This document shows positions 1 through 7,905 of a stretch of 64,000 bases of DNA, one piece after another (positions within the stretch are counted from its first letter, which is position 1; every line of letters starts with the position of its first letter). The notes under the pieces are model-generated. The model was not told where the DNA came from and ran no database searches. It saw nothing but the letters and a program-made list of their open reading frames with translations. The position numbers were made by a program, and so were the translations under genes. This stretch comes from Amycolatopsis solani (lineage in GTDB: Bacteria > Actinomycetota > Actinomycetes > Mycobacteriales > Pseudonocardiaceae), in the NCBI RefSeq assembly GCF_033441515.1, contig NZ_JAWQJT010000001.1:186001-250000 (forward strand), in the 5' to 3' direction.

Positions 1-739
1 GGGCCAGCGACCGGTTCCGGTGCTTGCGGACGCCGAGGTTGACCTGGGCGAGCCCGGCGAGGCCGTACCGCGCCTCGGCGTCGAGGAGCAGCCCGATCTC
101 GACGCCGTACCCGGCCGCGAACGGCACCGACTCGAGGAACTCGCGCGTGCCCGCGTACTCGCCGCCGAGGGGCTGGACCAGCCCGCCGAGCGCGGGCCGC
201 AGCGCCGAGAGCACCGGCCGGGCCAGCAGCTCGGTGACGCGCCCGCCGCCGCTGCTCTCCAGCCGCAGCGGACGGCGGTAGAAGCCCTTGACCAGGTGCA
301 CCCCCGGCTCGGTGACCAGCGGTCCGAGCAGCGACGGCACGAACGCCGGGTCCGGGTCGACCAGGTCGGAGTCGAGGAAGACGACGAGGTCGCCGGTGGT
401 GGCGGCCAGCGAGCGCCACAGCACCTCGCCCTTGCCGGGGACCGGCGGCAGGTCCGGCAGCACGTCCTCGCGGCGCACCACCCGGGCGCCCGCGGCTTCG
501 GCGGTCCGCGCGGTGGCGTCCGTGGACCCGGAGTCCACGACGACGAGCTCGTCGACGACCGAACCGACCAGCGGGCGGACCGACGCGACGACGTCACCGA
601 CGGTCCGCTCTTCGTCGAGGGCCGGTAGCACGACGGAAACCGTCCGGTCACCCTTCGCGGTCACGATGTCCCCGGGCGTCCAACCGGGCTCCTGCCACGT
701 ACGCCGCTCGAACCAACTCACGAGTAACGATCGTGCCAT
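1..739 (-). CDS. gpgS: Glucosyl-3-phosphoglycerate synthase, 3' end cut by window edge
   Basis: This GT-A fold (GT81) enzyme transfers glucose from UDP-glucose to 3-phosphoglycerate, the first step toward glucosylglycerate and the methylglucose lipopolysaccharides that modulate fatty-acid synthesis in actinobacteria. The reading frame from the ATG at 737-739 stays open to the left edge, giving about 246 residues of a family of roughly 300-330. Visible features are the N-terminal WQEPGW, the nucleotide-sugar strand SVVLPALDEE (residues 35-44), VVDSGSTD (68-75), the metal-binding DSD (123-125), and the acceptor-site region with GKGEVLWRS and GYGVEIGLLLD. It is transcribed divergently from the acyltransferase with only 6 bp between start codons; a GTG six codons downstream is an alternative start. 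The order of motifs matches mycobacterial GpgS as I remember it. Confidence 0.93.
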   Translation of the reverse strand, partial: MARSLLVSWFERRTWQEPGWTPGDIVTAKGDRTVSVVLPALDEERTVGDVVASVRPLVGSVVDELVVVDSGSTDATARTAEAAGARVVRREDVLPDLPPVPGKGEVLWRSLAATTGDLVVFLDSDLVDPDPAFVPSLLGPLVTEPGVHLVKGFYRRPLRLESSGGGRVTELLARPVLSALRPALGGLVQPLGGEYAGTREFLESVPFAAGYGVEIGLLLDAEARYGLAGLAQVNLGVRKHRNRSLA

Positions 740-745
740 GCTGGG

Positions 746-1447
746 GTGACCGTCACCGAGGAGGAGGACCACTTGATCGCGCAGCTCGTCCGCTTCGTGC
801 TGGGGCCGCTGGCCAGGGCGCTCTACCGGCCCGAGGTGCGCGGCGTGGAGAACGTGCCCGCCACGGGCCCGGTGCTGCTGGCGGCCAACCACCGGGCGGC
901 GCTCGACACCGGCGTGATCACGTTCGCCACCCCGCGCCAGGTGAAGTTCCTCGGCAAGGCGGAGTACTTCACCGGCAAGGGCCTCAAGGGCAAGCTGATG
1001 GCCGGGTTCGTCGGCGGCCTCGGCTACATCCCGGTCGAGCGCGGCAACGCCCAGGCCGGGCTCGCCGCGCTGGAAGCGGCGCGCAAGGTCCTCGACGCGG
1101 GTGGCGTCTTCGCGATCTACCCGGAGGGCACCCGGTCACTGGACGGCCGGCTGCACCGCGGCCACACCGGCGTCGCGGCGCTGGCGCTGGCGACCGGCGC
1201 GAAGGTGGTGCCGGTCGCGCTCACCGGCACCGAAGGCCTCCAGCCGAACGGCGCGAAGATCCCCCGGCGCGCGAAGATCGGGATCACGTTCGGCAAGCCG
1301 CTGGACTTCTCGCGCTACGAGGGCCAGGACTACGCGCCGGCGATCCGCCGGTCGGTCACCGACGAGGTCATGTACGCGATCCTGGAGCTCTCGGGCCAGG
1401 AATACGTGGACACCTACCACAAGAGGCCGAGCGAAGGCGTCGCCTGA
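746..1447 (+). CDS. Lysophospholipid acyltransferase (PlsC family)
   Basis: Probable 1-acylglycerol-3-phosphate acyltransferase acting at the cytoplasmic membrane in phospholipid synthesis. The 233-residue protein has the catalytic HX4D motif (NHRAALD, His49 and Asp54) and the glycerophosphate-binding EGTRS motif (127-131), and is mostly a bare PlsC domain. The start chosen is GTG at 746; a TTG about nine codons later is possible, which would leave more room for the divergent gpgS promoter. Such PlsC proteins beside GpgS or LOG genes are common in actinobacteria. The acyl acceptor cannot be told from sequence. Confidence 0.88.
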   Translation: MTVTEEEDHLIAQLVRFVLGPLARALYRPEVRGVENVPATGPVLLAANHRAALDTGVITFATPRQVKFLGKAEYFTGKGLKGKLMAGFVGGLGYIPVERGNAQAGLAALEAARKVLDAGGVFAIYPEGTRSLDGRLHRGHTGVAALALATGAKVVPVALTGTEGLQPNGAKIPRRAKIGITFGKPLDFSRYEGQDYAPAIRRSVTDEVMYAILELSGQEYVDTYHKRPSEGVA

Positions 1448-1451
1448 GGCG

Positions 1452-2168
1452 TCACCAGGGCGCCGGGCCCTCGTCGTCGACGAACGTGCCCGTCGGGCCG
1501 TCCGTGGGGATCGTCGCCATCCGCACCGCCGCGACCGCGCCCTGGGCCGGGGTCCGGAAGCCGGTGTGGCCGTTCAGGTCCGTCGCGCAATAGCCGGGGC
1601 AGACGGCGTTGACCAGGATCCCGTCGGGACGCAGCTCGCGCGCGTACTGCAGAGTCAACGACGTCAACGCGGTCTTCGACGGGGTGTAGCCGGCGGAGAT
1701 CGGCAGCTGGGCCTCGGGGTCGGCGTTCCGGGTCAGTGACGCGGCACTGCTGGAGACGTTGACGACGCGCGGCGCGGCCGACCGGCGCAGCAGCGGCAGC
1801 AGGGCGTTCGTGACCGTGATGACGCCGAAGAAGTTCGTCTCGAAGATCGTGCGCAGCGTGCCCAGGTCGGCGGTGCTGGGGCGCTGCTGCGCCAGGTCCG
1901 TGCCCGGCGGGCGGGCGATCGCGGCGTTGTTGACCAGCACGTCGAGCCGGCCGTAGCGCTCGTCGAGGTGCGCGGCGGCCGCGGCGGCCGACGCCGGGTC
2001 CGTCACGTCGAGGACCACCGGATCCGTGCCCAGCTCCGCGGCTGCCTTCTCGCCCAGTTCCGCGCTGCGGGCGCCGATGACGACGGTGTGCCCGAGGGCG
2101 GCCAGCTGCGCGGCGATCTCGCGGCCGATGCCCTTGTTAGCGCCGGTGACCAAAGTGATTTCGTCCAT
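1452..2168 (-). CDS. SDR family oxidoreductase
   Basis: Short-chain dehydrogenase of 238 residues with the NADP(H)-binding TGANKGIG motif near residue 8, the NNAA motif, the active-site serine in VNVSSSAAS and the YxxxK pair in GYTPSK. The ATG at 2166-2168 is chosen because the cofactor strand begins two residues later; the frame extends upstream but that part overlaps the LysR gene. It is divergent from the LysR regulator across a 70-bp gap, the usual layout for a LysR-controlled target. Proteins of this type are annotated as carbonyl reductases; the substrate is unknown. Confidence 0.9.
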   Translation of the reverse strand: MDEITLVTGANKGIGREIAAQLAALGHTVVIGARSAELGEKAAAELGTDPVVLDVTDPASAAAAAAHLDERYGRLDVLVNNAAIARPPGTDLAQQRPSTADLGTLRTIFETNFFGVITVTNALLPLLRRSAAPRVVNVSSSAASLTRNADPEAQLPISAGYTPSKTALTSLTLQYARELRPDGILVNAVCPGYCATDLNGHTGFRTPAQGAVAAVRMATIPTDGPTGTFVDDEGPAPW

Positions 2169-2226
2169 GGCTCCAGCACACCAGCGAGCCGTCCGCGAGA
2201 GCCAACACCGATGCCGCATCGGCGGA

Positions 2227-2232
2227 TACCCT
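2227..2232 (+). promoter_or_regulatory. -10 element for a leaderless LysR transcript
   Basis: TACCCT lies 6 bases before the ATG at 2239 and no ribosome binding site precedes the start. This spacing is the actinobacterial leaderless pattern (TAnnnT, 6-7 bases, start codon). Confidence 0.5.
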
Positions 2233-2238
2233 GGCGGT

Positions 2239-3081
2239 ATGGAGACGCGGGAGCTCGCGTATTTCGTCGCCGTCGCCGAAGAACTGCACTTCGGCCGGGC
2301 GGCGCGGCGCCTCGGCATGGCGCAGCCCTCGCTTTCACGCGCCATCCAGCAGCTCGAACGCCGCATGGGCGTGCCGCTGCTGGACCGCACGAGCCGCGGC
2401 GTGACGCTGACGCCCGCCGGCGCGGTGTTCCTCGCGGAGAGCCGCAAAGCGCTCGACGCGGTGGACGCCGCGGTGCGCCGGGCCCAGCGCGCGGGGCAAG
2501 ACGTGCCGAAGCTGCTCGTGGCGATGAAGCCCGACGGCGACGCGGGCCTGCTCGAGCGGATCCTCCCCGGCTACCGGGCCGATCCGGACGCGATCGAGGT
2601 CGAGATCGTCGTCGGCGGGATCCGCGAGCAGTCCCGCATGCTGCGCGACGGCCGCGTCGACCTGGCGTTCCTGCACGGCCCGCACGACGACGTCGCCGGG
2701 TTCGACACCGAGCTGCTGCTGGAGCAGGACCAGCTGGTGCTCCTCCCCCGCGGCCACCGCCTGGCGGACCGGGCGGCGCTGGTGCTCGCGGACCTGGACG
2801 GCGAGCCGTTCCCCCGCTGGCCCGGCAGCGACGTGAACGGCCCCGAGATCCGGGATCCGGGGCAGCTGCTGCAGCTGGTGGCGCTGGGCCAGGTCGTCGC
2901 GGTGGTCCCCGAGTCGGCCCGGCGCCACGCGCGGGCGGACATCGTGTGCCTGCCGGTGCTCGACGCGCCCCGGACGTCGGTGTTGCTGGCGTGGCCCGAC
3001 CGGACGCGCTCGCGGGCGGTGGCCGCGTTCGTCCGGGCGAGCACCGACGTCAGATCCCCGGCGCTCCCTTCGCCCACTTAG
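2239..3081 (+). CDS. LysR family transcriptional regulator
   Basis: DNA-binding regulator of 280 residues. The N-terminal winged helix-turn-helix is typical ([20 protein letters not shown], then [20 protein letters not shown]), followed by a periplasmic-binding-protein-like effector domain from about residue 90. The short effector domain and the N-terminus resemble LysR members that control an adjacent oxidoreductase. Its start faces the SDR gene, so it probably controls that gene and itself. The 3' end overlaps the 3' end of the LOG gene on the other strand by 32 bp, so the two genes converge. The inducer cannot be predicted. Confidence 0.92.
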   Translation: METRELAYFVAVAEELHFGRAARRLGMAQPSLSRAIQQLERRMGVPLLDRTSRGVTLTPAGAVFLAESRKALDAVDAAVRRAQRAGQDVPKLLVAMKPDGDAGLLERILPGYRADPDAIEVEIVVGGIREQSRMLRDGRVDLAFLHGPHDDVAGFDTELLLEQDQLVLLPRGHRLADRAALVLADLDGEPFPRWPGSDVNGPEIRDPGQLLQLVALGQVVAVVPESARRHARADIVCLPVLDAPRTSVLLAWPDRTRSRAVAAFVRASTDVRSPALPSPT

Positions 3082-3634
3082 GCGGGGCCGGCGGTTCATA
3101 CGTCTCGAACCGGTCGAGCAGCACCGCCGGGTCCGCGTCCACCATCAGCAGCTCGCGGTACTCCGCCTTGACGAACCCCTCGGTCACCATGTGGTCGGCG
3201 AACGACACCAGCGGCCCGTAGTAGCCGTCCACGTCGACCAGGCCGATCGGCTTGCCGTGCAGGCCGAGCTGGGCCCACGTCCAGACCTCGAACAGCTCCT
3301 CCAGCGTCCCCGCGCCGCCCGGGAGGGCCAGAAAGCCGTCCGACAGGGCCGCCATCTTGGCCTTGCGCTCGTGCATGTCGCGGACGACGTGCAGTTCGGA
3401 CAGCCCGGCGTGCGAAATCTCGACCGAAGACAGCGCCTCCGGGATCACGCCGATCACTTCGCCGCCCGCCGCGAGGGCCGCGTCGGCGACGACGCCCATC
3501 GTGCCGACGCTCGCGCCGCCGTAGACGAGGCCGATGCCGCGCTGGGCCAGCAGCTTGCCGAGTGCGGCCGCCTGCTCGGCGTAGCGCGGCGAGAAGCCCA
3601 TGGACGAGCCGCAGAACACGCAGATCCGGCTCAT
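3050..3634 (-). CDS. LOG family protein (TIGR00730), short form
   Basis: Lysine-decarboxylase-like/LOG fold protein of 194 residues. It shows the N-terminal CVFCGSS, the nucleotide-binding GGASVGTMG and the signature PGGAGTLEE (105-113). Characterised members of this fold hydrolyse nucleoside 5'-monophosphates such as cytokinin ribotides to free base and ribose 5-phosphate; the older lysine decarboxylase name is not supported. Its ATG overlaps the stop of the upstream LOG paralogue by one base (TGATG), which suggests translational coupling. The true substrate in this organism is unknown. Confidence 0.9.
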   Translation of the reverse strand: MSRICVFCGSSMGFSPRYAEQAAALGKLLAQRGIGLVYGGASVGTMGVVADAALAAGGEVIGVIPEALSSVEISHAGLSELHVVRDMHERKAKMAALSDGFLALPGGAGTLEELFEVWTWAQLGLHGKPIGLVDVDGYYGPLVSFADHMVTEGFVKAEYRELLMVDADPAVLLDRFETYEPPAPPKWAKGAPGI

Positions 3635-4419
3635 CAGTGGGTGTCCTCCCACGCCTGGTAGGACTCCTGCACCACGCGGACGGCGTCGTCGATGTCGTCG
3701 GTGACGTGCAGCAGGTCGAGGTCGTGCGGGCTGATCTTGCCTTCGGCCATCACCGAGTTCTTGATCCACTCGTACAGCCCGCCCCAGTAGTCGCTGCCGA
3801 ACAGCACCACCGGGAACTTGGTGACCTTCTTGGTCTGCACCAGCGTCAGCGCCTCGAACAGCTCGTCGAGCGTGCCGAAGCCGCCGGGCAGGCAGATGAA
3901 GGCCTGCGAATACTTGATGAACATCGTCTTCCTGGCGAAGAAGTACCGGAAGTTGACGCCCAGGTCGACCCACGGGTTCAGGCCCTGCTCGAACGGCAGC
4001 TCGATGCCCAGCCCGACGGAGAAGCCGCCGGCCTCGGCCGCGCCGCGGTTGACGGCCTCCATCGCGCCCGGGCCGCCGCCGGTCATCACGGCGAACCCGG
4101 CGTCGGCCAGCGCGGCACCGATCTTGCGGCCGAGCTCGTACTCCGGGTTGTCGCGCTTGGTGCGGGCCGAGCCGAACACGGTGACCGCGCGCGGGACCTC
4201 GGCGAGCGCGCCGAAGCCTTCGACGAACTCGGCCTGGATCCGCAGGACGCGCCACGGGTCGGTGTGCACCCAGTCGCTCGGGCCGCGCGCATCCAGGAGC
4301 CGCTGGTCGGTGGTGCTGCCCTGGTCGCGGCGGTCGCGGCGCAGCACGACCGGGCCCTTGTGCCGCTCCACCGGGCGTTCGGGGTACTGGCCGTCCGGCC
4401 ATTCAGACTGATCGCTCAC
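3634..4419 (-). CDS. LOG family protein (TIGR00730), long form
   Basis: LOG-fold protein of 261 residues with an extra N-terminal segment of about 75 residues before the Rossmann core. The core carries VTVFGSAR, the GGGPGAME motif and [10 protein letters not shown]. The GTG start at 4417-4419 has a TAGCAT box 6 bases upstream on this strand, so the transcript is probably leaderless. It is the first gene of a two-gene unit with its shorter paralogue. Mycobacteria carry a related gene near dapE and gpgS, which matches the neighbourhood here. Phosphoribohydrolase activity is likely by family but not shown. Confidence 0.9.
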   Translation of the reverse strand: MSDQSEWPDGQYPERPVERHKGPVVLRRDRRDQGSTTDQRLLDARGPSDWVHTDPWRVLRIQAEFVEGFGALAEVPRAVTVFGSARTKRDNPEYELGRKIGAALADAGFAVMTGGGPGAMEAVNRGAAEAGGFSVGLGIELPFEQGLNPWVDLGVNFRYFFARKTMFIKYSQAFICLPGGFGTLDELFEALTLVQTKKVTKFPVVLFGSDYWGGLYEWIKNSVMAEGKISPHDLDLLHVTDDIDDAVRVVQESYQAWEDTH

Positions 4420-4425
4420 TTCCCC

Positions 4426-4431
4426 ATGCTA
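4426..4431 (-). promoter_or_regulatory. -10 element for the LOG operon
   Basis: On the minus strand TAGCAT lies 6 bases before the GTG start of the long LOG gene. There is no ribosome binding site. It overlaps the last codons and stop of the GH9 gene, which lies upstream on the same strand. Confidence 0.4.
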
Positions 4432-6261
4432 CGGCCTCACCGCCAGCGAAAATGCGAGCAGCGCCGTCGAGGTGAAGTCGATGGCCGGCTCGTTGCTGGG
4501 CCATGAACTCAAGTCGTCGGCGTAGCGGCTTCCCTGTCCGTCGAAGGGTTCATACGAACGAGTGCACGCCTTCGCGCCCGCCGGGAACGGGAGGTCGGCG
4601 AAGTTGTCCGCGCCGTTCGGCCCGTTCACGACCGCGCCGTACAGCACCTTCGACGGGCCGGCGAGGTTCGCGGCCTGGTGGTGCGGGCACTGCGGCGACG
4701 TCGTGCCGACGCCGACGACGAGCGAGACGCCCCAGGCGTTGGCCCCGAGGGTGAAGTCCCGCTGCTGCGCGCCGAAGGCGGCGTAACGGGTGTCGCCGGT
4801 GACGCGCTGGTAGAGCCGCGCGGTGGCGGCGAAGCCGAAGCTCTTGCTGGCGGCGTCGAAGTCGGTGACGGCGACCGCCGTCCGGAATGGACTCCGCTTC
4901 GCCGCCTCGACGCCGGAGTCGAGCTGGCGCCGCAGGTCCGCGGTCAGCTCGCGGACGCCGAGCGCGGCACCCGGGACGCCGGTGCGCAGCAGCCCGGCGA
5001 GGTCGGCGTGGGCGAGCGCGCTGGTGTCGTAGAGGTTCAGCGTGCTCGTGTCGCCGCTGCCGATGTACGCCTTCGCCCACTTCGCCGCGTCGCGAGCCCA
5101 GCCGTTCGCGCGCGGATCTTTCAGCGCGCGCGCCGCGAGCGCGAGCTGCGTCGCGCCCAGCTCCAGGTCGTCCTCCCAGGACGATTCCGGGTAGTAGGCG
5201 TGCGGGAACGCGGTGACGAGCTCACCGACGCCGGTCGTCCGGGCCTGGGCGAACACCGCCGCGGCCTCCGCCAGGTAGTGGCGGGCCAGCCGCGGGTCCC
5301 GGTGCGCGTACACCTGCGCGCCGAGCGCGAACGCGGCGGCGACGCGGCCGGCGAGGTTGGGCGAGAGCGGCGCGCCCGCCGGAGCGGCCGGGAACACCGG
5401 GCGGTACTTGACGAAGTAGGCCGGATCGCCGGGTTTGACGTCGAGCGCGTCGTCGTCCTGGGGATTGCGCCAGACGTCGTGGTCGCCGAGGAAGCCGAAC
5501 TCCTCGCTGCCGGTGCCGATGCCGACCTGGGCGTAGAGGGTCTTGGTCTGGCCGTCCCAGACCTTGTCGAGCCAGCCGAGGCCGAACCGGACCTCCTTCG
5601 CCAGCACCGGGTCGGGGTCCTCGCGCAGCACGAAACCCAGTTCCGCCAGCGCATACGCGGTGTTGGACGTGAACTTCACGAAGTCGCCGGCGTCGACCCA
5701 GCCGCCTTCGACGTCGACCGGGCCGCCGGTCGGCCTCAGCGGTTCGACGATTTCGTCGCCGCCCTCGCCGGCGAACTTCGGTTCGGCGTAGACGGTCGCG
5801 GTGCGGTCGGCGAGGTGTGAGGGCTGGCGGTCGAGGCGGCCGGGGATGACGTCGTGGCCGTCGCGCTGGGCCTGGAAGAACTCGGTGGTGGCGCGCACGA
5901 GCGGGCGGAACAGCCGGCTCGCGGTGTCGATCCGGAACGGCGGCGAAGTCGCGCCGGCGGCCTTGACCCGGTAGGTGCCCGGCCGGTCCAGAGTGGACAG
6001 ATCGAGGTCGAAAACCTTGGGGTAAGCGGCGTTCCAGGCGCCGAGATTCGCTCCCGTGCGGCCCTCGCGGACCGTGCGGCCGCGCTCGTCGACGACGGTG
6101 AACTTCCCCGCCGCACCGCCGAGCAGGTAGGCGTGCTTCGCCTCCCCCAGCGCGTAACCGACTTGGTCGACGCGGACCTCGGCCGGGGTCGCGGCTTCGG
6201 CCGGGACCGCGGCGAGGGGCACGGCGAGCGCGGCCGCCGTCACGAGGGGAAGCAGGCGCAT
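4429..6261 (-). CDS. Secreted glycoside hydrolase family 9 enzyme with N-terminal Ig-like domain
   Basis: Exported polysaccharidase of 610 residues. A Sec signal peptide (about 1-24, MRLLPLV then an Ala/Val-rich core ending AEA) is followed by a CelD-type N-terminal Ig-like domain (about 25-110) and a GH9 (alpha/alpha)6 catalytic domain. Catalytic features are DAGD (190-193) and NEPAID with the general-acid Glu591; the family segment GVGTTSPQCPHH is present. No carbohydrate-binding module is seen. GH9 enzymes are mostly endoglucanases, but some bacterial members are exo-beta-D-glucosaminidases, and the operator type and chitin-related neighbours make chitosan or glucosamine oligomers a serious alternative. 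A GGAGG ribosome binding site precedes the ATG. Confidence 0.9.
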   Translation of the reverse strand: MRLLPLVTAAALAVPLAAVPAEAATPAEVRVDQVGYALGEAKHAYLLGGAAGKFTVVDERGRTVREGRTGANLGAWNAAYPKVFDLDLSTLDRPGTYRVKAAGATSPPFRIDTASRLFRPLVRATTEFFQAQRDGHDVIPGRLDRQPSHLADRTATVYAEPKFAGEGGDEIVEPLRPTGGPVDVEGGWVDAGDFVKFTSNTAYALAELGFVLREDPDPVLAKEVRFGLGWLDKVWDGQTKTLYAQVGIGTGSEEFGFLGDHDVWRNPQDDDALDVKPGDPAYFVKYRPVFPAAPAGAPLSPNLAGRVAAAFALGAQVYAHRDPRLARHYLAEAAAVFAQARTTGVGELVTAFPHAYYPESSWEDDLELGATQLALAARALKDPRANGWARDAAKWAKAYIGSGDTSTLNLYDTSALAHADLAGLLRTGVPGAALGVRELTADLRRQLDSGVEAAKRSPFRTAVAVTDFDAASKSFGFAATARLYQRVTGDTRYAAFGAQQRDFTLGANAWGVSLVVGVGTTSPQCPHHQAANLAGPSKVLYGAVVNGPNGADNFADLPFPAGAKACTRSYEPFDGQGSRYADDLSSWPSNEPAIDFTSTALLAFSLAVRP

Positions 6262-6279
6262 GATCGGCCTCCACTTTGT

Positions 6280-6294
6280 TAGGAAAGTTTCCTA
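6280..6294. promoter_or_regulatory. Palindromic operator in front of the GH9 gene
   Basis: TAGGAAA-G-TTTCCTA is a perfect inverted repeat with a one-base centre, 18 bp upstream of the GH9 start. It matches, from memory, the AGGAAASTTTCCT palindrome described for ROK-family repressors (CsnR type) of actinomycete chitosanase and related genes. No ROK gene lies in the window. Confidence 0.6.
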
Positions 6295-6374
6295 TTTAAC
6301 GCTAGCCTGACGGCGGCCGGGGCGTCAATATGTCCGTTTCCGCGACTTCACGGGCGATGACCTACCGTGGGGAG

Positions 6375-7649
6375 ATGACCGAACCGCTCGGCGCGCGGAT
6401 CCGGCGGTTGCGCACCGACCGCGGGTGGACCCAGCGCGAGCTCGCCGAGCCCGGCTACGACCGCGGCTTCCTGGCGAAGGTCGAGACCGGCAGCCGTCCG
6501 CCGTCGGACGAGATGCTGGCGTACCTGGCCGAGCGCTTCGGGCTGACCGTCGACGAGCTGCGCTTCGGCCGTCCCCCCGGCGTCGCCGACGAGCTGCGCG
6601 CGTCGCTGGACGAGGGCTACCGCGACCTCGAGCAGGGCCGCGTCGCCGACGCCGAGACGCGGTTCGCGTCCGTGGCCAAGCAGGCCGCCGGCTACCACCT
6701 CGACGACGTCGAGTGCTACGCGCGGTTCTGCCAGGCCGAGGTGAAGTGGCAGCTCTTCGACGTCACCGGCGCGCAGGCGGAACTGGAGCACGCGGACGAG
6801 CTGGCGGGCGCGGCACCGCCGTGGCTGCGGGCGATGATCGTGCACCGCTGGTCCGGCTGCCGGTACCTCAGCGGCGACGCGGGCGCGGGGATCGCGCGCG
6901 TCGAGGCGGAGCTGGCCGCGCGGCCGGCCGACCCGGACGCCGAGCTGTGCCTGCTCAGCGCGTTGATCCACCCGCTGATGGAGATGGGCGGCCTGCACCG
7001 CGCCCGCCGCGCGGCCGAGGACGGCAGGCGCCTGGCCCGCGCGGCCACCCGGCCGGACTTCGTGGCGCGCTTCCACCGCCAGGCGTCGCAGGTGTGGCAG
7101 GCGATCGGGCGCGCGGACCAGGCGCTGCGGGACCTGACGGAGGCGTGCCGGCTGTTCGAGTCGGTGGGGTTCGACCGCGACGCGGCCCGCTGCCGCTGGG
7201 CCCGCGGCTACCTGCTGCGCCGACTGGGCCGCCTCCCCGAAGCCCGCACGGAGCTGACGGCGGCCCGCGACCAGCTCGCGGCGATCGGTTCCGAAGAGGG
7301 CCTGGCCGGCGCGACGGTCGAGCTGGCCGAGGTCCGGCTCCGCCAAGGCGCCCCGGACGAGGCGGCGGCGCTGGTTGCGGAGGTGTGGCCGTTGCTCACG
7401 CGGGACGTGGAGGCACTCGGCGAGGCCACCGGGCTGCGCGGGCAGATCGCGGCCGCCCAGGGCGACCCGGAGACGGCGATCCGGCTGCTGCGCGAGGCGG
7501 TGGAGATCCAGCGAGGTGCATCGCTGCACGGGGCGGCGGTTTCGACGTCGCTGCGGCTCGGTGATGTGCTCCGACAACGTGGTCATCTGACGGAGGCCAT
7601 CGAGGCCTACCGTCGAGGCCTCGACTCGGCGGCGGGCACCGAGGCCTGA
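6375..7649 (+). CDS. XRE-family regulator with C-terminal TPR domain, copy 1
   Basis: Putative transcriptional regulator of 424 residues. An N-terminal XRE helix-turn-helix (LGARIRRLRTDRGWTQRELA to about residue 65) is followed by some 350 residues of tetratricopeptide-type alpha-helical repeats. ATG 6375 is preferred over the in-frame ATG at 6330 because the helix-turn-helix begins within five residues of it. The architecture is that of RRNPP-type peptide-sensing regulators and of many uncharacterised actinomycete proteins. It lies directly upstream of a secreted M4 protease, and the same pairing recurs at 10000-13854. No partner peptide gene is evident. Role in protease control is inference. 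Confidence 0.85.
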   Translation: MTEPLGARIRRLRTDRGWTQRELAEPGYDRGFLAKVETGSRPPSDEMLAYLAERFGLTVDELRFGRPPGVADELRASLDEGYRDLEQGRVADAETRFASVAKQAAGYHLDDVECYARFCQAEVKWQLFDVTGAQAELEHADELAGAAPPWLRAMIVHRWSGCRYLSGDAGAGIARVEAELAARPADPDAELCLLSALIHPLMEMGGLHRARRAAEDGRRLARAATRPDFVARFHRQASQVWQAIGRADQALRDLTEACRLFESVGFDRDAARCRWARGYLLRRLGRLPEARTELTAARDQLAAIGSEEGLAGATVELAEVRLRQGAPDEAAALVAEVWPLLTRDVEALGEATGLRGQIAAAQGDPETAIRLLREAVEIQRGASLHGAAVSTSLRLGDVLRQRGHLTEAIEAYRRGLDSAAGTEA

Positions 7650-7655
7650 ATTCGG

Positions 7656-7679
7656 CGGACCACTGGGCTCAGTGGTCCG
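7656..7679 (+). terminator. Hairpin after XRE-TPR copy 1
   Basis: Ten-base-pair stem CGGACCACTG / CAGTGGTCCG with a GGCT loop, 7 bases after the stop codon and without a U-tract. Its right arm overlaps a DasR-like palindrome, so it may be operator rather than terminator. Confidence 0.5.
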
Positions 7680-7684
7680 GACCA
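7673..7684. promoter_or_regulatory. DasR-like (dre) palindrome 1 upstream of M4 protease
   Basis: TGGTCCGGACCA is a perfect palindrome; in its 16-base context (AGTGGTCCGGACCAGA) it matches the remembered dre consensus ACTGGTCTAGACCAGT at 12 positions. DasR is the GntR-family N-acetylglucosamine-responsive regulator of chitin use in streptomycetes. Confidence 0.45.
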
Positions 7685-7711
7685 GAACCAACTCCCTACG
7701 AAAGTCTGTGA

Positions 7712-7727
7712 ATTGGTTCAGACCAGT
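7712..7727. promoter_or_regulatory. DasR-like (dre) site 2 upstream of M4 protease
   Basis: ATTGGTTCAGACCAGT matches 13 of 16 positions of the dre consensus, 39 bases from site 1. The downstream protease ends in a chitin-binding module, which makes control by an aminosugar-responsive regulator sensible. Confidence 0.45.
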
Positions 7728-7804
7728 ACGCGCTCCCGCCGTTTCCTGCGGTTTCACCCCGAACGCCGCGATCTTGCCGCACGACCACTACGCCATCCGG
7801 CCCA

Positions 7805-7833
7805 TTGACCGGCGCACGACCGGAACCTTTACT
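7805..7833 (+). promoter_or_regulatory. Promoter of M4 protease copy 1
   Basis: TTGACC-N17-TTTACT has canonical -35/-10 spacing. The same arrangement (TTGACG-N17-TTTACT) occurs before the second M4 gene at 11460-11488, with flanking CATTGAC and CTTTACTCGGAYGCGTCCG also conserved. Confidence 0.6.
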
Positions 7834-7905
7834 CGGACGCGTCCGGCGCAATAACAGCAGTTATTCCGCCGGACACATTCCCCACGGTCCCCGGAAAGGT
7901 TCCCC

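Noticed and set aside
20..749. Plus-strand reading frames over the first 750 bases
   Set aside because: They are shadows of gpgS, whose minus-strand frame carries all the family motifs and runs off the edge.
3050..4402. A single 450-residue LOG fusion protein
   Set aside because: The long minus-strand frame upstream of 3634 is out of frame with the second LOG gene, which is complete by itself from 4419 to 3634.
7672..7854. A 60-residue plus-strand frame between XRE-TPR copy 1 and the M4 gene, considered as a signalling propeptide
   Set aside because: It has no signal peptide, runs through the -35/-10 promoter and DasR-like sites, and has no counterpart before the second M4 gene.
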